Shown here piece after piece: positions 30,401 to 40,092 of a DNA stretch of 64,000 nucleotides. Location of the stretch: positions 62,001 to 126,000 of the forward strand of contig NZ_CP009458.1 in the NCBI RefSeq assembly GCF_000758305.1, in the 5' to 3' direction. The notes under the pieces were generated by a model. It made no database searches, had not been told where the DNA came from, and was given only the letters and a program-made list of their open reading frames with translations. This DNA comes from Cedecea neteri. Its GTDB lineage: Bacteria > Pseudomonadota > Gammaproteobacteria > Enterobacterales > Enterobacteriaceae. The translations under genes and the position numbers were made by a program. Within the stretch, counting starts at the first letter, position 1, and each line of letters starts with the position of its first letter.

Positions 30401-33400
30401 TGCTCGATGGTCCACACTCCTTCACCTTTACCGCAACGAATAACAACGGCACCAGTGGTGCATCGACACCGTTTGGCGTAGTGGTGGATACCATTCCTCC
30501 GGGTCTGCCAACCGCGCTGACGGTTTCCAACGACGGGACAACGCTCAGCGGCACAGCCGAAGCCAACAGCAAAGTGACCATTACTGACGCTAACGGTAAC
30601 ACGCTCGGTAGCGCCACGGCGGATGGGACGGGCAGCTTCACCGTCACGCTTAACCCACCTCAGCTTAATGGGCAGCTTCTGACGGCTAAAGCCACCGACG
30701 CCGCAGGCAACACCGGGCTGGGGGCGACCATTCCTGCCCCGGACCACACGGCACCTAACGCGCCGGGCAACCTGGCAGTCTCCGCCGATGGCCTGCAGTT
30801 AACCGGTACCGCCGAAATTGGCAGCACCGTCACCGTCAAAGACGGCAACGGCAACATCATTGGCGTCGGCACCGCCGACCCAAGCGGACATTTCGATATC
30901 CTGCTGGTACCGCCGCAGCTTAACGGTCAAACGCTGCTGGTCACCGCGACGGACGCCGCCGCCAATACCAGTCTGCCTGCCACCGTGGTTGCCCAGGATC
31001 ATACCCCGCCTGTCGCGCCAACCAACCTGCTGGTCAATGAAGATGGCACCATCCTGACCGGTAAAGCAGAAGCGGGCAGCACGGTAAAAGTCACCGATGC
31101 ACTGGGGAATCCATTGGGCCAGGCCGTAGCCGGGCCGGACGGCAGCTTCACCATCACCCTGACCACACCGCAGGCTAACGGCCAGATTCTGGAAGTGAAC
31201 GCCACGGATGCCGCGGGGAATATTGGCCCGAACGCCCCGGTCACCGCCCCGGATATCACTCCGCCAAATATGCCGATCATTGGTTCCGTGGTCGACAACG
31301 TGCCTGAGCATACCGGCAACCTGAACAACGGCGACCTGACTAACGACGACAAACCGACGATCTCCGGCACGGCTGAGGCTAACTCCACCGTGAAGATCTA
31401 CGACAACGGCACGCTGATTGGCACAGTCAGCGCAGACGGAACCGGCGCATGGACATTTACGCCGACCACCTCTATCGGCCAGGGCCTGCATAGCCTGACG
31501 GTGACCGCCACCGATGCCGCAGGTAACGTCAGCCAGCCAAGCGCCGCCTTTGCGATCAACGTTGACTCCATCGCACCGACTGCACCAACGATTACCCAGG
31601 TGTATGACGATGTGGGTACCGTAACGGGGCCGGTCAGCAACAACGGCGCGACCAACGACCCAACGCCAACCCTCAGCGGCAGCGGGGAACCGGGTTCCAC
31701 CATCACGGTTTACGACGGCCTGAACGTCCTGGGAACCACTACCGTGAACGGCAACGGGACCTGGACATTTACGCCAACCACGCCGCTGCTGGACGGGCCG
31801 CATTCCTTTACGGTCACGGCTTCGGATGCCGCAGGCAACGTCACCGCGCACTCCACGCCGTGGAACGTTGAGCTGATCACTGTCCTGCCAACGCCGCCGA
31901 CAATCGGCGAGATAATAGATAATGTTTCCCCGGATCTTGGCCCGGTGCAGCCGGGGGGCTCCACCAACGATCCTCAGCCTGTTATTAACGGGACGGCGGG
32001 CGCTAATGCGGTCGTCCAGATATACGATGGCGCTACGCTTATCGGGACCGTCACGGCAGACGGTACTGGCGCGTGGACATTCAGGCCAACTCAGCCGCTG
32101 AGCGAAGGCTCGCATACCCTGAATGTTTATGTGACGGATGCGGCCGGAAACACCAGCACTGCCACAACGCAGATTGTGGTTATCGATACTACCCCACCAG
32201 GGGCACCGACTATCGACAGCGCGCTGGGCAACGTCTCCGGTTCGCCAGTCACGCTGATAAACGGCGGCAGCACCCAAAGTACCGAGCCGGTGATCTCCGG
32301 TAAGGGCGAAGTGGGGGCCATCATCACACTGTACGTTGACGGGGGTACAACGCCGATTGGCACAGCCACCGTCGATTCGAACGGCAACTGGAGCATCACC
32401 CCGAACGCGCCGCTGCTAAGCGGCACACACGTATTCACGACCGTAGCCACGGATGCAGCGGGTAACGCGGGGATGCCGTCCTCTGGCTTCACGCTGTCCG
32501 TTTACGCGACACCTCCAGCTCAGCCTGCCGCTCCAATTGTGACCGATGACGTGCCACCTGTCGTAGGTCCCGTTGCCCCTGGCGGCAGCACCAACGACAC
32601 GACGCCAACCTTCAGCGGCACCGGCGTTGCGGGTTCGACCATCGATATTTACAACAACGGGAACGTATTAATCGGCAGCACAACCGTGCGCTCCGATGGC
32701 ACCTGGAGCTTTACGCCATCGACGCCATTGGGTGAAGCGACATACAACATTACCGTCCTGGTGACCGACCCGGCGGGGAACATCAGCCCACCATCAGTCT
32801 CGATCGCCATTACCGTCGATACCACCGCGCCAGCGGCACCGACTATAGAGTCCGCCGATGATAGCGTGGGTGCCGTCACCGGCCCTCTGGGCAGCGGCTC
32901 AGTCACCGATGATGTTTCTCCGGTATTCCGCGGGACAGGCGTCACGGGTGAGACAGTCACGCTGTATAACGGCACCACCGTTATCGGGACCGCGACAGTC
33001 GACGGCAGCGGCAACTGGGCAATCACCCCAACCACTCCGCTGGTTAATGGCGTTTACAACCTGACGGCAGTTCAGACGGATGCCGCCGGTAACGCCAGCG
33101 GGCCGTCCTCAACCTTCATATTGACCGTGGACGCCACCCCGCTGACGCTGCCGGTTGTCACCGAGATTATCGATAATGTCGGGCCAATCCAGACGCCGCT
33201 CACAAACGGCAGCCTGACCGATGACACTACGCCGACCTTTACCGGGACCGGCAGCGTCGGCAGTACTGTCACGCTGTACGACACTAACGGCACTACCGTG
33301 CTTGGCAGCGCGGTGGTAGGCGCCAACGGCACCTGGAGTATCACAACCTCGACGCTGGGCGATGGGCCGCACAGCATTACCATCAAAGCGACCGATCCTG

Positions 33401-36400
33401 CAGGCAACTCTGTAGGGCCATCTACGCCTATCGTGATCACCGTCGATACCGTTCCACCAGCACCGCCAGTGGTGAACCCGATTACCGACGTCACCGGGGC
33501 ACTGGTTACCGGGACAGCGGAGCCGGGGAGCACGGTCATTATCAAAGATAGCGACGGGCATATTCTGGGCACCGGCACGGCGTTGCCTGTGACCGGGATC
33601 TGGACCGTCACCCTGGTGCCGCCGCAGTATAACGGTGAAGCGCTCACGGCTATCGCTCAGGATGCCGCCGGGAACCAAAGCCCGGCCACGGACTTTAACG
33701 CGGGCATCAACCTGGGTATCCCGGCCGCGCCAACCATTGATACCGTGATGGACGATGTCGGGACTATTACCGGCAACATAGGAAACGGTAAATCGACCGA
33801 TGACACTCAGCCAATGCTGAATGGTACAGCGGCGGCTAACGCGATGGTGCATATCTTCATTGATGGCATAAATGTCGCTACGGTATCAGCCAACGGCTCT
33901 GGCCAGTGGACATGGACCGTGACAACGCCGCTGATTCAGGGGCCGCATACCTTCACGGCCACCCAGACCGTTGGCCTGGAAACCAGCGTCCCGTCCCTGG
34001 TGTACAACATTGTTGTGGACACCATTCCGCCAGCGCAGCCGGTGATCCTCACCGTGGTGGATGCCGTCCTGCCGAACGTCGGCGGGCTGACCAACGGCCA
34101 GGCCACCAACGATCCAAAACCAACCCTGAGCGGTACGGCAGAAGCCGGTTCGACGGTGAACATCCTCGATAACGGCGTGGTTATCGGCACCGCCACTGCT
34201 AACGTCCTTGGCGTCTGGACCTTTACGCCAACGGTTAACCTCGGTGAGGGGTCGCACACCCTGACCGTGACGGCAACCGACGCCGCCGGTAACGTCAGCG
34301 TGCCTTCCACCGGCTTTGTGGTCAATGTGGATACCATCGCCCCAGCCTCGCCGGTGATCTCCACCGTCATTAACGACGTGACCTCGCAGCCAGTCACTTC
34401 CGGGCAGCCGACTAACGACAATACGCCGACCTTCAGCGGCACCGCCGAGGCGGGTAGCACGCTAATCTTTAAAGACGGCAACGTGGTGATCGGCACCGTC
34501 ACGGTACCGGTAGGCGGAAACTGGACATTCACCCCAACGGTTCCGCTACTGGACGGCAACCACAACATCACCGTCACCGCGACCGATGCGGCGGGCAACG
34601 TCAGTAACCCAAGCCCTGGCTTTACCGTGGTGGTGGATACCGTGCCACCGATAGTGCCGGTTATTCTGTCCGTCACCGACGACCAGACGCTGCCTGGCAG
34701 CAGCTTGCCGCTGATTAATGGCCAGTTGACCAAAGACACTCAGCCAACCCTGACCGGTACGGCGGAAGCCAACGCCATCATCACGGTGAAAGACGGCAAC
34801 AACGTGCTGGGTACGACCCAGGCGGACGGCCTGGGCAACTGGACATTCACTCCAACAACGCCGCTGGGTCAGGGGGTACATACCCTGAACGTCACGGCGA
34901 CCGATGCCGCGGGTAACGTCAGTAACGCGGCCTCGTTTGGCGTGAACATTGACTCTGTCGCACCGAACCCACCGGTAATCGTTACCGTGCTGGACAACAC
35001 CGCGCCGGTGCTGGGGCCAATCACCAACGGCCAGGCCACCAACGAAACCCGCCCTTCCCTGAGCGGAACGGCGGAGGCCGGGGCCACCATTAAGGTTTAC
35101 AGCGACGGCAACCTGATCGGCACCACCATTGCCAATGGGTCTGGCGCGTGGACGCTGACCCCGGTGGCCGCACTCGGCAACGGTGCGCATACCTTAACCG
35201 TGACCGCGACCGATGCCGCTGGCAACGTCAGTAATCCGTCTAACGGCTTCTCACTGACCGTTGACACCATTGCGCCAAACGCGCCGGTTATCAGTAACGT
35301 GGCGGATGCCGTCGGCCCAATCGTCGGCAACTTGTCTAACGGCCAGGTCACCGACGACACCCGTCCAGTGCTGACCGGTACCGCCGAGGGCAATGCCACC
35401 GTCAGCGTGTACGACAACGGCGTTCTGCTTGGCACCGTCCAGGCAGATGCGGGCGGAGCCTGGACCTTCCGACCATCCACACCGTTGATTAACGGCGGCC
35501 ATGCGCTGACCGTGACCGCGACAGACGCCGCAGGCAACGTCAGCCTGCCGTCAACAGCGTTTAACGTGGTGGTTGATACCATTGCGCCGACTCAGCCGAT
35601 TGTGGTTCAGGCCTTCGATGACGTTGGTCCGGTTCAGGGGCCATTGGTAAGCGGACAAACAACGGACGACACTCAGCCAGCCCTCAGTGGGACAGCGGAA
35701 GCCAACTCCACCATTAGCATTTACGATAATGGCACCCTGATTGGCACCGTGACCACCAACGCGCTGGGCGTATGGAGCTTTACGCCGGGTACCGCGCTGC
35801 CTCTCGGCCAGCACGTGTTCACCGTCACCGCGACCGATGCGGCAGGCAACACCAGCGTACCTTCGGCTGGCTTTACCCTGACCATCGCCAGCGGCGTATC
35901 GAATACGCCAGTGCTGACCTCCGTGGTGGATGACGTCGCCGGTGGCACGGTCGGGCCATTAACCAGCGGCCAGGCTACTAACGATCCACGTCCAACCCTG
36001 AACGGGACGGCAGATGCCAACAGCACCATCAAGATTTACGATGGCGGTAACCTGATTGGCACCGTGACGGCAAACGCCCTTGGCGTTTGGGTCTTTACCC
36101 CGCCGACCGTGCTGGCAAACGGCTCGCATACCTTCACCATCACCGCCACCAATACCGCGGGCGTGGTCAGTAGCCCAACGGCAGGTTTCACCATTGTGGT
36201 GGATACCGTGGCACCTAACCAACCGGCGATAACCTCTGTGGTAGATGACGTCGGCCCGATCACAGGCCCGGTAGGCAACAACCAGCCAACGGACGACACT
36301 CGCCCAACCCTGAACGGGACCGCCGAAGCCAACGCCACGGTCAATATCTTTGATAATGGCGTACTGCTGGGGACCACAACGGCGAACGGCAGCGGCGTCT

Positions 36401-39400
36401 GGACGTTCACACCAACGCTGCCGCTGCTTCAGGGCAACCACTCGTTCACCGTCACCGCAACGGATGCGGCCGGTAACGTTAGCGTGCCGTCCGTTCCGGC
36501 TGGCATTATCGTTGATACCGTCCCGCCGCTGGCACCAACGGGCCTGACGGTCAACGCCACCGGTACCGTGGTGACTGGCGTTGCGGAAGCCAACAGCAAA
36601 GTGACCGTTACCTCGGCGACGGGCACCGTTCTGGGTACGGCTCAGGCTGACGGTAACGGGAACTTCAGCATTACTCTTACTCCTGCGCAAACCAGCGCCC
36701 AGCCGCTGCTGGCCTTTGCTCAGGATGCCGCCGGGAACATCGGTGTTTCCGCCAGCTTCACTGCACCGTTTACCGGTGTGCCAGGGCTGCCGGTGATCAC
36801 CAGCATCGTGGACGATGTTCTGCCGAAAACCGGCGTGGTGGGCAACGGGCAGAGCACCAACGACACCCGCCCAACGATCAACGGTACTGCCGAAGCCAAC
36901 GCCACCGTCAAGATTTACGACAACGGTGCGCTGCTGGGGACGGTGACCGCCAACGCGAGCGGCGTCTGGACGTTCACCCCAACCGGTGCGCTGGGTGATG
37001 GCGTACATGCCTTTACCGCCACGGCAACCAACGCCAACGGCACAGGCGGGGCATCTCTGCCAACCTCGGTGATTGTCGATACCATTCCACCGCTGATCCC
37101 GACCGGGGTTATCAGCGCCGACGGGTCAACGATCACTGGCGTCGCAGAAGCGAACAGCACCGTGACCATTACGTTGCCGGGCGGGATCACCGTCACCGGC
37201 ACCGCGAATGCTTCCGGCGCGTTCAGCATCACCCTGCCGACCCGTCAGATTGAAGGACAGTCGCTGTCGATATCTGCCGCCGATGCGGCGGGTAACGTCT
37301 CGCCGTCGCTCTCCATTACCGCGCCGATCCTGCCGCTCTCTGCGAGCAGCAACGTGGTCGATCTGGCACTGACCAGCAATGCGGACATCACCACCGAGCA
37401 CTACAGCGGCTACGGCAGCCTGCTGATTGGTGCGCTGGGGAGTGTGGCTTCGGTGCTGGGCAGCAATACCGCCCAGGTCGGCTTCACCATCGGCAGCGGG
37501 GCAACGGGACATGTCACCATTAATGCCGCCGCGACCGGGGTGGTGCTGTCCCTGCTGAACACGCTGGAAATCGCGATTCAGAAATATGACTCGGCCACCA
37601 ACTCGTGGACCACAGTCATAGACTCTTCGCTGCCGCAGTTCCTGAACCTGCTGACCCTGGGGGCAACCGGCGTCACCCTGAACCTTGATGGCCTGGGTGA
37701 AGGGCAATACCGCGTGCTCGGCTACAACACCAGCCTGCTCGCTACCGGTGCGACGACGAACCTTGCGGTGACCGTCGAACAAACCGGCCCTGGCGTCGTC
37801 AGCGGCACCACCACCTCGACCGGGAACGTGATTACCGATCCAGGTCCTGGCGGCGCAGTCGATAACGCCCCTACCGGCACCGTGGTGACAGCGATTACCG
37901 ACGGGCAGGGCGTCTCACATACGGTGGGCGCTGGCGGGCTGGATATCCAGGGCAAATACGGCACCCTGCATATCAACCAGGACGGCAGCTACACCTATAC
38001 CTTAACCAACACCTCGGCGGCGGTTCTGGGCCGCACCGAGAACTTCACCTACACCATTACTCAAAACGGCATCAGCGACTCCGCACAGCTGATTGTTTCC
38101 CTGGGCAACGGGGCACCGGCCAGCACGGTCACCGCCACGGATAACACCGGTTCACTGACCTTTGGCACCGATGTTGTCGCCGTTGACCACGGGGCTTCGC
38201 AGCAAACGGGGCTGTCAGTGCTGAGCGTAGGTCTGGGGAACGTGGTTAACCTCAACCTGCTGGCTAACATGAGCAACCCGATCCTGTTTGATGTTGCGGA
38301 CGGATCGACCCGCACCATGACGCTGCAGGCAAGCGTTGGCGGGGTGGCGCTGCTCTCCACCTTCGACCTGTACATCTACAAGTTCAACGTGGCGACGCAG
38401 CAGTACGAGCAGTTCCAGGTGCAGAAAACCTGGCTTACGGCGCCGCTGTTGGGCGGTTCGTCAGGCCAGTTGACCGTGACGCTCGGCGGGGGGGATTACC
38501 TGTTCCTGCTGATGAACGCCAGTGGTGTCTCGGTGCTGACCAGCTACACGCTGAATATCCTCCAGGATCACACCTACGCGGTCGACAGCCTGACGGCATC
38601 AACCACCGGTAACGTGATGCAGGATGATATCGCCCCGGCAGGCAGTCTGCTGACGGCGGTGAACGGCGTGTCTGTCTCGGCGACCGGCACTACCACTATC
38701 GTCGGCAAGTTCGGGACACTGACTATCGATGCCCACGGCAACTACACCTATACGCTGAAAAGCGGCGTAGGGGCCGACGGAATCAATACGCCAGACAGCT
38801 TCGTTTACACCGTCACCGCGCCAAACGGTGATACCGGTACCGCGTCGCTGAACATCACCGCCACGCCGCACACCGTGGATGCCGTGAACGACATCAGCTC
38901 GATTATGGCTATCACGTCGACGCAAAACACTGCGGCTTACGCGAGTGCCAACGTCGGTTCGGCGACCTGGACCACTGCGCTACTGGCCTCTACCCACGGC
39001 AATGGCAGCGGCACCTTTACCATTGCGGATAACACCGTGCTGAGCGGTGCCGCCCTGGTGTTCAAAGTGGCTTCTGGCCTGGCGTTGGGTGGGCTGTCAG
39101 TGACCTGGACGCTGAGCGATGGGCAGGGTCATACCTACACCGGTACCTTTAGTGGTGGCGTACTGCTGGGCGGCATAGCCACCATTCCGGTCACGGACCT
39201 GCATTCGGGCACCTGGACGCTGAGCTATGTTGGCAACATGGGGCCGCTAAGCGTGGGCAACATTACTGTCACGCCTACGGTTACCGGGACCTCGAACCTG
39301 CTGGACAGCTTCACGGCGCAAAGTACCGTCGTCCACGGCAACCTGTACGACGGTACCGACTCCGCTGGTGCGGCAGACCAGCTTGGCAGCGTCCATACAC

Positions 39401-40011
39401 TGGTGACGATCACTGGGGCTAACGGCAGCACGGGAACCCTGAACCCGCTCACCAACAGCGACGCGGTAGTCACTATTCAGGGCCAGTACGGCACGCTGAC
39501 CATCGGTATCGGGGGGAACTACACCTATACCCTGAATGCCGGAGTGGCACCTGGGTCAATCACCAATAAAGAGGTCTTTACCTACACCCTGAACGATCAA
39601 AACGGGCATTCGGACAGCGCCACGCTGACCATCAACATGAACCCGCAGATCGTCAGTACCGCCTATGGGGACATCATCAACGGCTCGTCGGCCTACGCCG
39701 ATACGCTGGTGTACCACGTCCTTGCTGGCGGGGCGAACGACGGCACGGGCGGCAACGGGGCGGACGTCTGGAAGAACTTCTCGCTCACCCAGGGGGACCA
39801 GATCAACATCCACGACCTGCTGGTCGGCTGGAACGGGCAGACCTCAACGCTGGGCAACTACCTGAGCGTGGCTACCGTCGGCAACAACACGGTCATCTCC
39901 ATCGACCGTGACGGCACCGCCGGAACATTCCACTCAACCACTCTTGTCACTTTGGAGAACGTGCACACCACACTCGATGAGCTGATCCAGAACAACCACA
40001 TTGTTGCCTGA
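27439..40011 (+). CDS. bapA: Giant BapA-like biofilm adhesin with Ig-like repeats, type I secreted
   Basis: 4190-residue surface adhesin, expected to leave the cell through the BapBCD-type channel encoded next to it. ATG at 27439 has GGAG eight bases upstream and is preferred to a TTG at 27400. Layout: BapA/LapF-type prefix domain (1-110), hydrophobic Gly/Ala segment (117-139) and Gly/Ser linker, then about 32 Ig-like repeats (about 161-3302): 22 of about 100 residues (TNDxxPTLxGTAEAGS..., TATDAAGNVS) and 10 of about 85 residues (TGLTVSxDG...TVTIKDANGN). The C-terminal part (3303-4190) has three VCBS-like YGTLxIxxxGxYTYTL units and a type I secretion target region (GGANDGTGGNGADVWKNF... near the end). 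No cysteine-rich or RTX nonapeptide array is seen. Placement between smpB and ssrA matches Salmonella bapA; orthology is inferred from layout. Confidence 0.88.
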   Translation: MRSISIISKLTGVKNNVEASEITLKGPSIVELKIEREEVASYTRSGQDLVIKLHSGETITIKNYYAFADQGGNQLVLEGHDGVLWWVQDPETAAHYEQIANIDAIMTATGAHAEGGALWPWVLGGLAVAAGGAIAAASSGGGGHSDSGTNPGNPGRPDVTPPAAPTGLAVSADGRTITGNAEPGSTVTIKDANGNVLGTGTAGSDGSFTVTLTSPQLGGETLTATATDPSGNTGPGATVVAPNIPLPDEPTITGVINDHPGAPTGGNIGNNSPTNDNTPTLNGTGQAGTTVHIYDNGVQIGTVVVGASGTWSFTPGSPLADGSHAFTVVATNERGESATSPAYTITIDTVPPGPATGLTVSPDGEVVTGHAEAGSTITIKDPNGVVVGTGTADNNGNITITLTTPQVDGETLSVVVTDPAGNNSPPANVTAPDVQPPVLPVITGVLDDVAPVTGNVGNGQSTNDKTPTLQGTGQAGDTIHVYANGTEIGTAKVDVNGTWSFTPQTPLADNSYTFTAMASNVRGDSGTSVSYTVTVDTSAPAEPTGLIVSANGDTVTGLAEPGSTVTIKDANGNVIGTGSAAPVTGVFSITLTTPQLDGSNLQVTATDAAGNVSPPADATAPFFPLPTVPTITAIIDSVPPIVGTVPNNQPTNDQTPTLQGTGVAGETIHIFDNGVEIGTTLVLPGGTWSFTPGSNLLDGPHSFTATASNIRGDSGNSASYTVVVDTVVNPPVLDQILDTTGSITGPIGNNGITDDSKPIFSGTGEAGSTLTIFDNGIPIGQVTVGNDGNWTFTPPVSLLDGPHTITLQQTDLAGNVSTITVGPTFTVDTIPPGPVIIDLVSQDGTTVTGTGEAGDTVKVVGSNGVVLGTAQIDQTGHFTLTLSPAQTHGGTLTAQVQDAAGNVGPDTVFSASNSGFPTVPVLVSVTDDVGPIQGPLANGQATDDSRPTLTGTAEAGTTSITVYDNGLVIGFATPDANGNWTFTPLLPLLDGPHSFTFTATNNNGTSGASTPFGVVVDTIPPGLPTALTVSNDGTTLSGTAEANSKVTITDANGNTLGSATADGTGSFTVTLNPPQLNGQLLTAKATDAAGNTGLGATIPAPDHTAPNAPGNLAVSADGLQLTGTAEIGSTVTVKDGNGNIIGVGTADPSGHFDILLVPPQLNGQTLLVTATDAAANTSLPATVVAQDHTPPVAPTNLLVNEDGTILTGKAEAGSTVKVTDALGNPLGQAVAGPDGSFTITLTTPQANGQILEVNATDAAGNIGPNAPVTAPDITPPNMPIIGSVVDNVPEHTGNLNNGDLTNDDKPTISGTAEANSTVKIYDNGTLIGTVSADGTGAWTFTPTTSIGQGLHSLTVTATDAAGNVSQPSAAFAINVDSIAPTAPTITQVYDDVGTVTGPVSNNGATNDPTPTLSGSGEPGSTITVYDGLNVLGTTTVNGNGTWTFTPTTPLLDGPHSFTVTASDAAGNVTAHSTPWNVELITVLPTPPTIGEIIDNVSPDLGPVQPGGSTNDPQPVINGTAGANAVVQIYDGATLIGTVTADGTGAWTFRPTQPLSEGSHTLNVYVTDAAGNTSTATTQIVVIDTTPPGAPTIDSALGNVSGSPVTLINGGSTQSTEPVISGKGEVGAIITLYVDGGTTPIGTATVDSNGNWSITPNAPLLSGTHVFTTVATDAAGNAGMPSSGFTLSVYATPPAQPAAPIVTDDVPPVVGPVAPGGSTNDTTPTFSGTGVAGSTIDIYNNGNVLIGSTTVRSDGTWSFTPSTPLGEATYNITVLVTDPAGNISPPSVSIAITVDTTAPAAPTIESADDSVGAVTGPLGSGSVTDDVSPVFRGTGVTGETVTLYNGTTVIGTATVDGSGNWAITPTTPLVNGVYNLTAVQTDAAGNASGPSSTFILTVDATPLTLPVVTEIIDNVGPIQTPLTNGSLTDDTTPTFTGTGSVGSTVTLYDTNGTTVLGSAVVGANGTWSITTSTLGDGPHSITIKATDPAGNSVGPSTPIVITVDTVPPAPPVVNPITDVTGALVTGTAEPGSTVIIKDSDGHILGTGTALPVTGIWTVTLVPPQYNGEALTAIAQDAAGNQSPATDFNAGINLGIPAAPTIDTVMDDVGTITGNIGNGKSTDDTQPMLNGTAAANAMVHIFIDGINVATVSANGSGQWTWTVTTPLIQGPHTFTATQTVGLETSVPSLVYNIVVDTIPPAQPVILTVVDAVLPNVGGLTNGQATNDPKPTLSGTAEAGSTVNILDNGVVIGTATANVLGVWTFTPTVNLGEGSHTLTVTATDAAGNVSVPSTGFVVNVDTIAPASPVISTVINDVTSQPVTSGQPTNDNTPTFSGTAEAGSTLIFKDGNVVIGTVTVPVGGNWTFTPTVPLLDGNHNITVTATDAAGNVSNPSPGFTVVVDTVPPIVPVILSVTDDQTLPGSSLPLINGQLTKDTQPTLTGTAEANAIITVKDGNNVLGTTQADGLGNWTFTPTTPLGQGVHTLNVTATDAAGNVSNAASFGVNIDSVAPNPPVIVTVLDNTAPVLGPITNGQATNETRPSLSGTAEAGATIKVYSDGNLIGTTIANGSGAWTLTPVAALGNGAHTLTVTATDAAGNVSNPSNGFSLTVDTIAPNAPVISNVADAVGPIVGNLSNGQVTDDTRPVLTGTAEGNATVSVYDNGVLLGTVQADAGGAWTFRPSTPLINGGHALTVTATDAAGNVSLPSTAFNVVVDTIAPTQPIVVQAFDDVGPVQGPLVSGQTTDDTQPALSGTAEANSTISIYDNGTLIGTVTTNALGVWSFTPGTALPLGQHVFTVTATDAAGNTSVPSAGFTLTIASGVSNTPVLTSVVDDVAGGTVGPLTSGQATNDPRPTLNGTADANSTIKIYDGGNLIGTVTANALGVWVFTPPTVLANGSHTFTITATNTAGVVSSPTAGFTIVVDTVAPNQPAITSVVDDVGPITGPVGNNQPTDDTRPTLNGTAEANATVNIFDNGVLLGTTTANGSGVWTFTPTLPLLQGNHSFTVTATDAAGNVSVPSVPAGIIVDTVPPLAPTGLTVNATGTVVTGVAEANSKVTVTSATGTVLGTAQADGNGNFSITLTPAQTSAQPLLAFAQDAAGNIGVSASFTAPFTGVPGLPVITSIVDDVLPKTGVVGNGQSTNDTRPTINGTAEANATVKIYDNGALLGTVTANASGVWTFTPTGALGDGVHAFTATATNANGTGGASLPTSVIVDTIPPLIPTGVISADGSTITGVAEANSTVTITLPGGITVTGTANASGAFSITLPTRQIEGQSLSISAADAAGNVSPSLSITAPILPLSASSNVVDLALTSNADITTEHYSGYGSLLIGALGSVASVLGSNTAQVGFTIGSGATGHVTINAAATGVVLSLLNTLEIAIQKYDSATNSWTTVIDSSLPQFLNLLTLGATGVTLNLDGLGEGQYRVLGYNTSLLATGATTNLAVTVEQTGPGVVSGTTTSTGNVITDPGPGGAVDNAPTGTVVTAITDGQGVSHTVGAGGLDIQGKYGTLHINQDGSYTYTLTNTSAAVLGRTENFTYTITQNGISDSAQLIVSLGNGAPASTVTATDNTGSLTFGTDVVAVDHGASQQTGLSVLSVGLGNVVNLNLLANMSNPILFDVADGSTRTMTLQASVGGVALLSTFDLYIYKFNVATQQYEQFQVQKTWLTAPLLGGSSGQLTVTLGGGDYLFLLMNASGVSVLTSYTLNILQDHTYAVDSLTASTTGNVMQDDIAPAGSLLTAVNGVSVSATGTTTIVGKFGTLTIDAHGNYTYTLKSGVGADGINTPDSFVYTVTAPNGDTGTASLNITATPHTVDAVNDISSIMAITSTQNTAAYASANVGSATWTTALLASTHGNGSGTFTIADNTVLSGAALVFKVASGLALGGLSVTWTLSDGQGHTYTGTFSGGVLLGGIATIPVTDLHSGTWTLSYVGNMGPLSVGNITVTPTVTGTSNLLDSFTAQSTVVHGNLYDGTDSAGAADQLGSVHTLVTITGANGSTGTLNPLTNSDAVVTIQGQYGTLTIGIGGNYTYTLNAGVAPGSITNKEVFTYTLNDQNGHSDSATLTINMNPQIVSTAYGDIINGSSAYADTLVYHVLAGGANDGTGGNGADVWKNFSLTQGDQINIHDLLVGWNGQTSTLGNYLSVATVGNNTVISIDRDGTAGTFHSTTLVTLENVHTTLDELIQNNHIVA

Positions 40012-40027
40012 TAGTTGTAGCGAAAAA

Positions 40028-40053
40028 TCCCCGGGCGCGCAGACGCCCGGGGA
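40028..40053 (+). terminator. Hairpin between bapA and bapB
   Basis: Perfect 10-bp GC-rich stem TCCCCGGGCG/CGCCCGGGGA with loop CGCAGA, 17 bp after bapA and 40 bp before bapB. No T-run, so it more likely acts as a partial terminator or mRNA 3'-end stabiliser that lowers expression of the export genes relative to the adhesin. Confidence 0.6.
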
Positions 40054-40092
40054 ATAAGACAAAAACGCAGTGCCATTTATTAGGGAAAAAAT

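Noticed and set aside
27919..37345. Long periodic repeats considered as a DNA tandem array or CRISPR
   Set aside because: The period is about 250-310 bp, in frame throughout and explained by protein Ig-like domains; there are no short identical repeats with unique spacers.
27571..39813. Many long minus-strand frames inside the adhesin gene
   Set aside because: They follow the adhesin repeat period and have Val/Gly/Arg-skewed composition; all are antisense shadows of a GC-rich gene.
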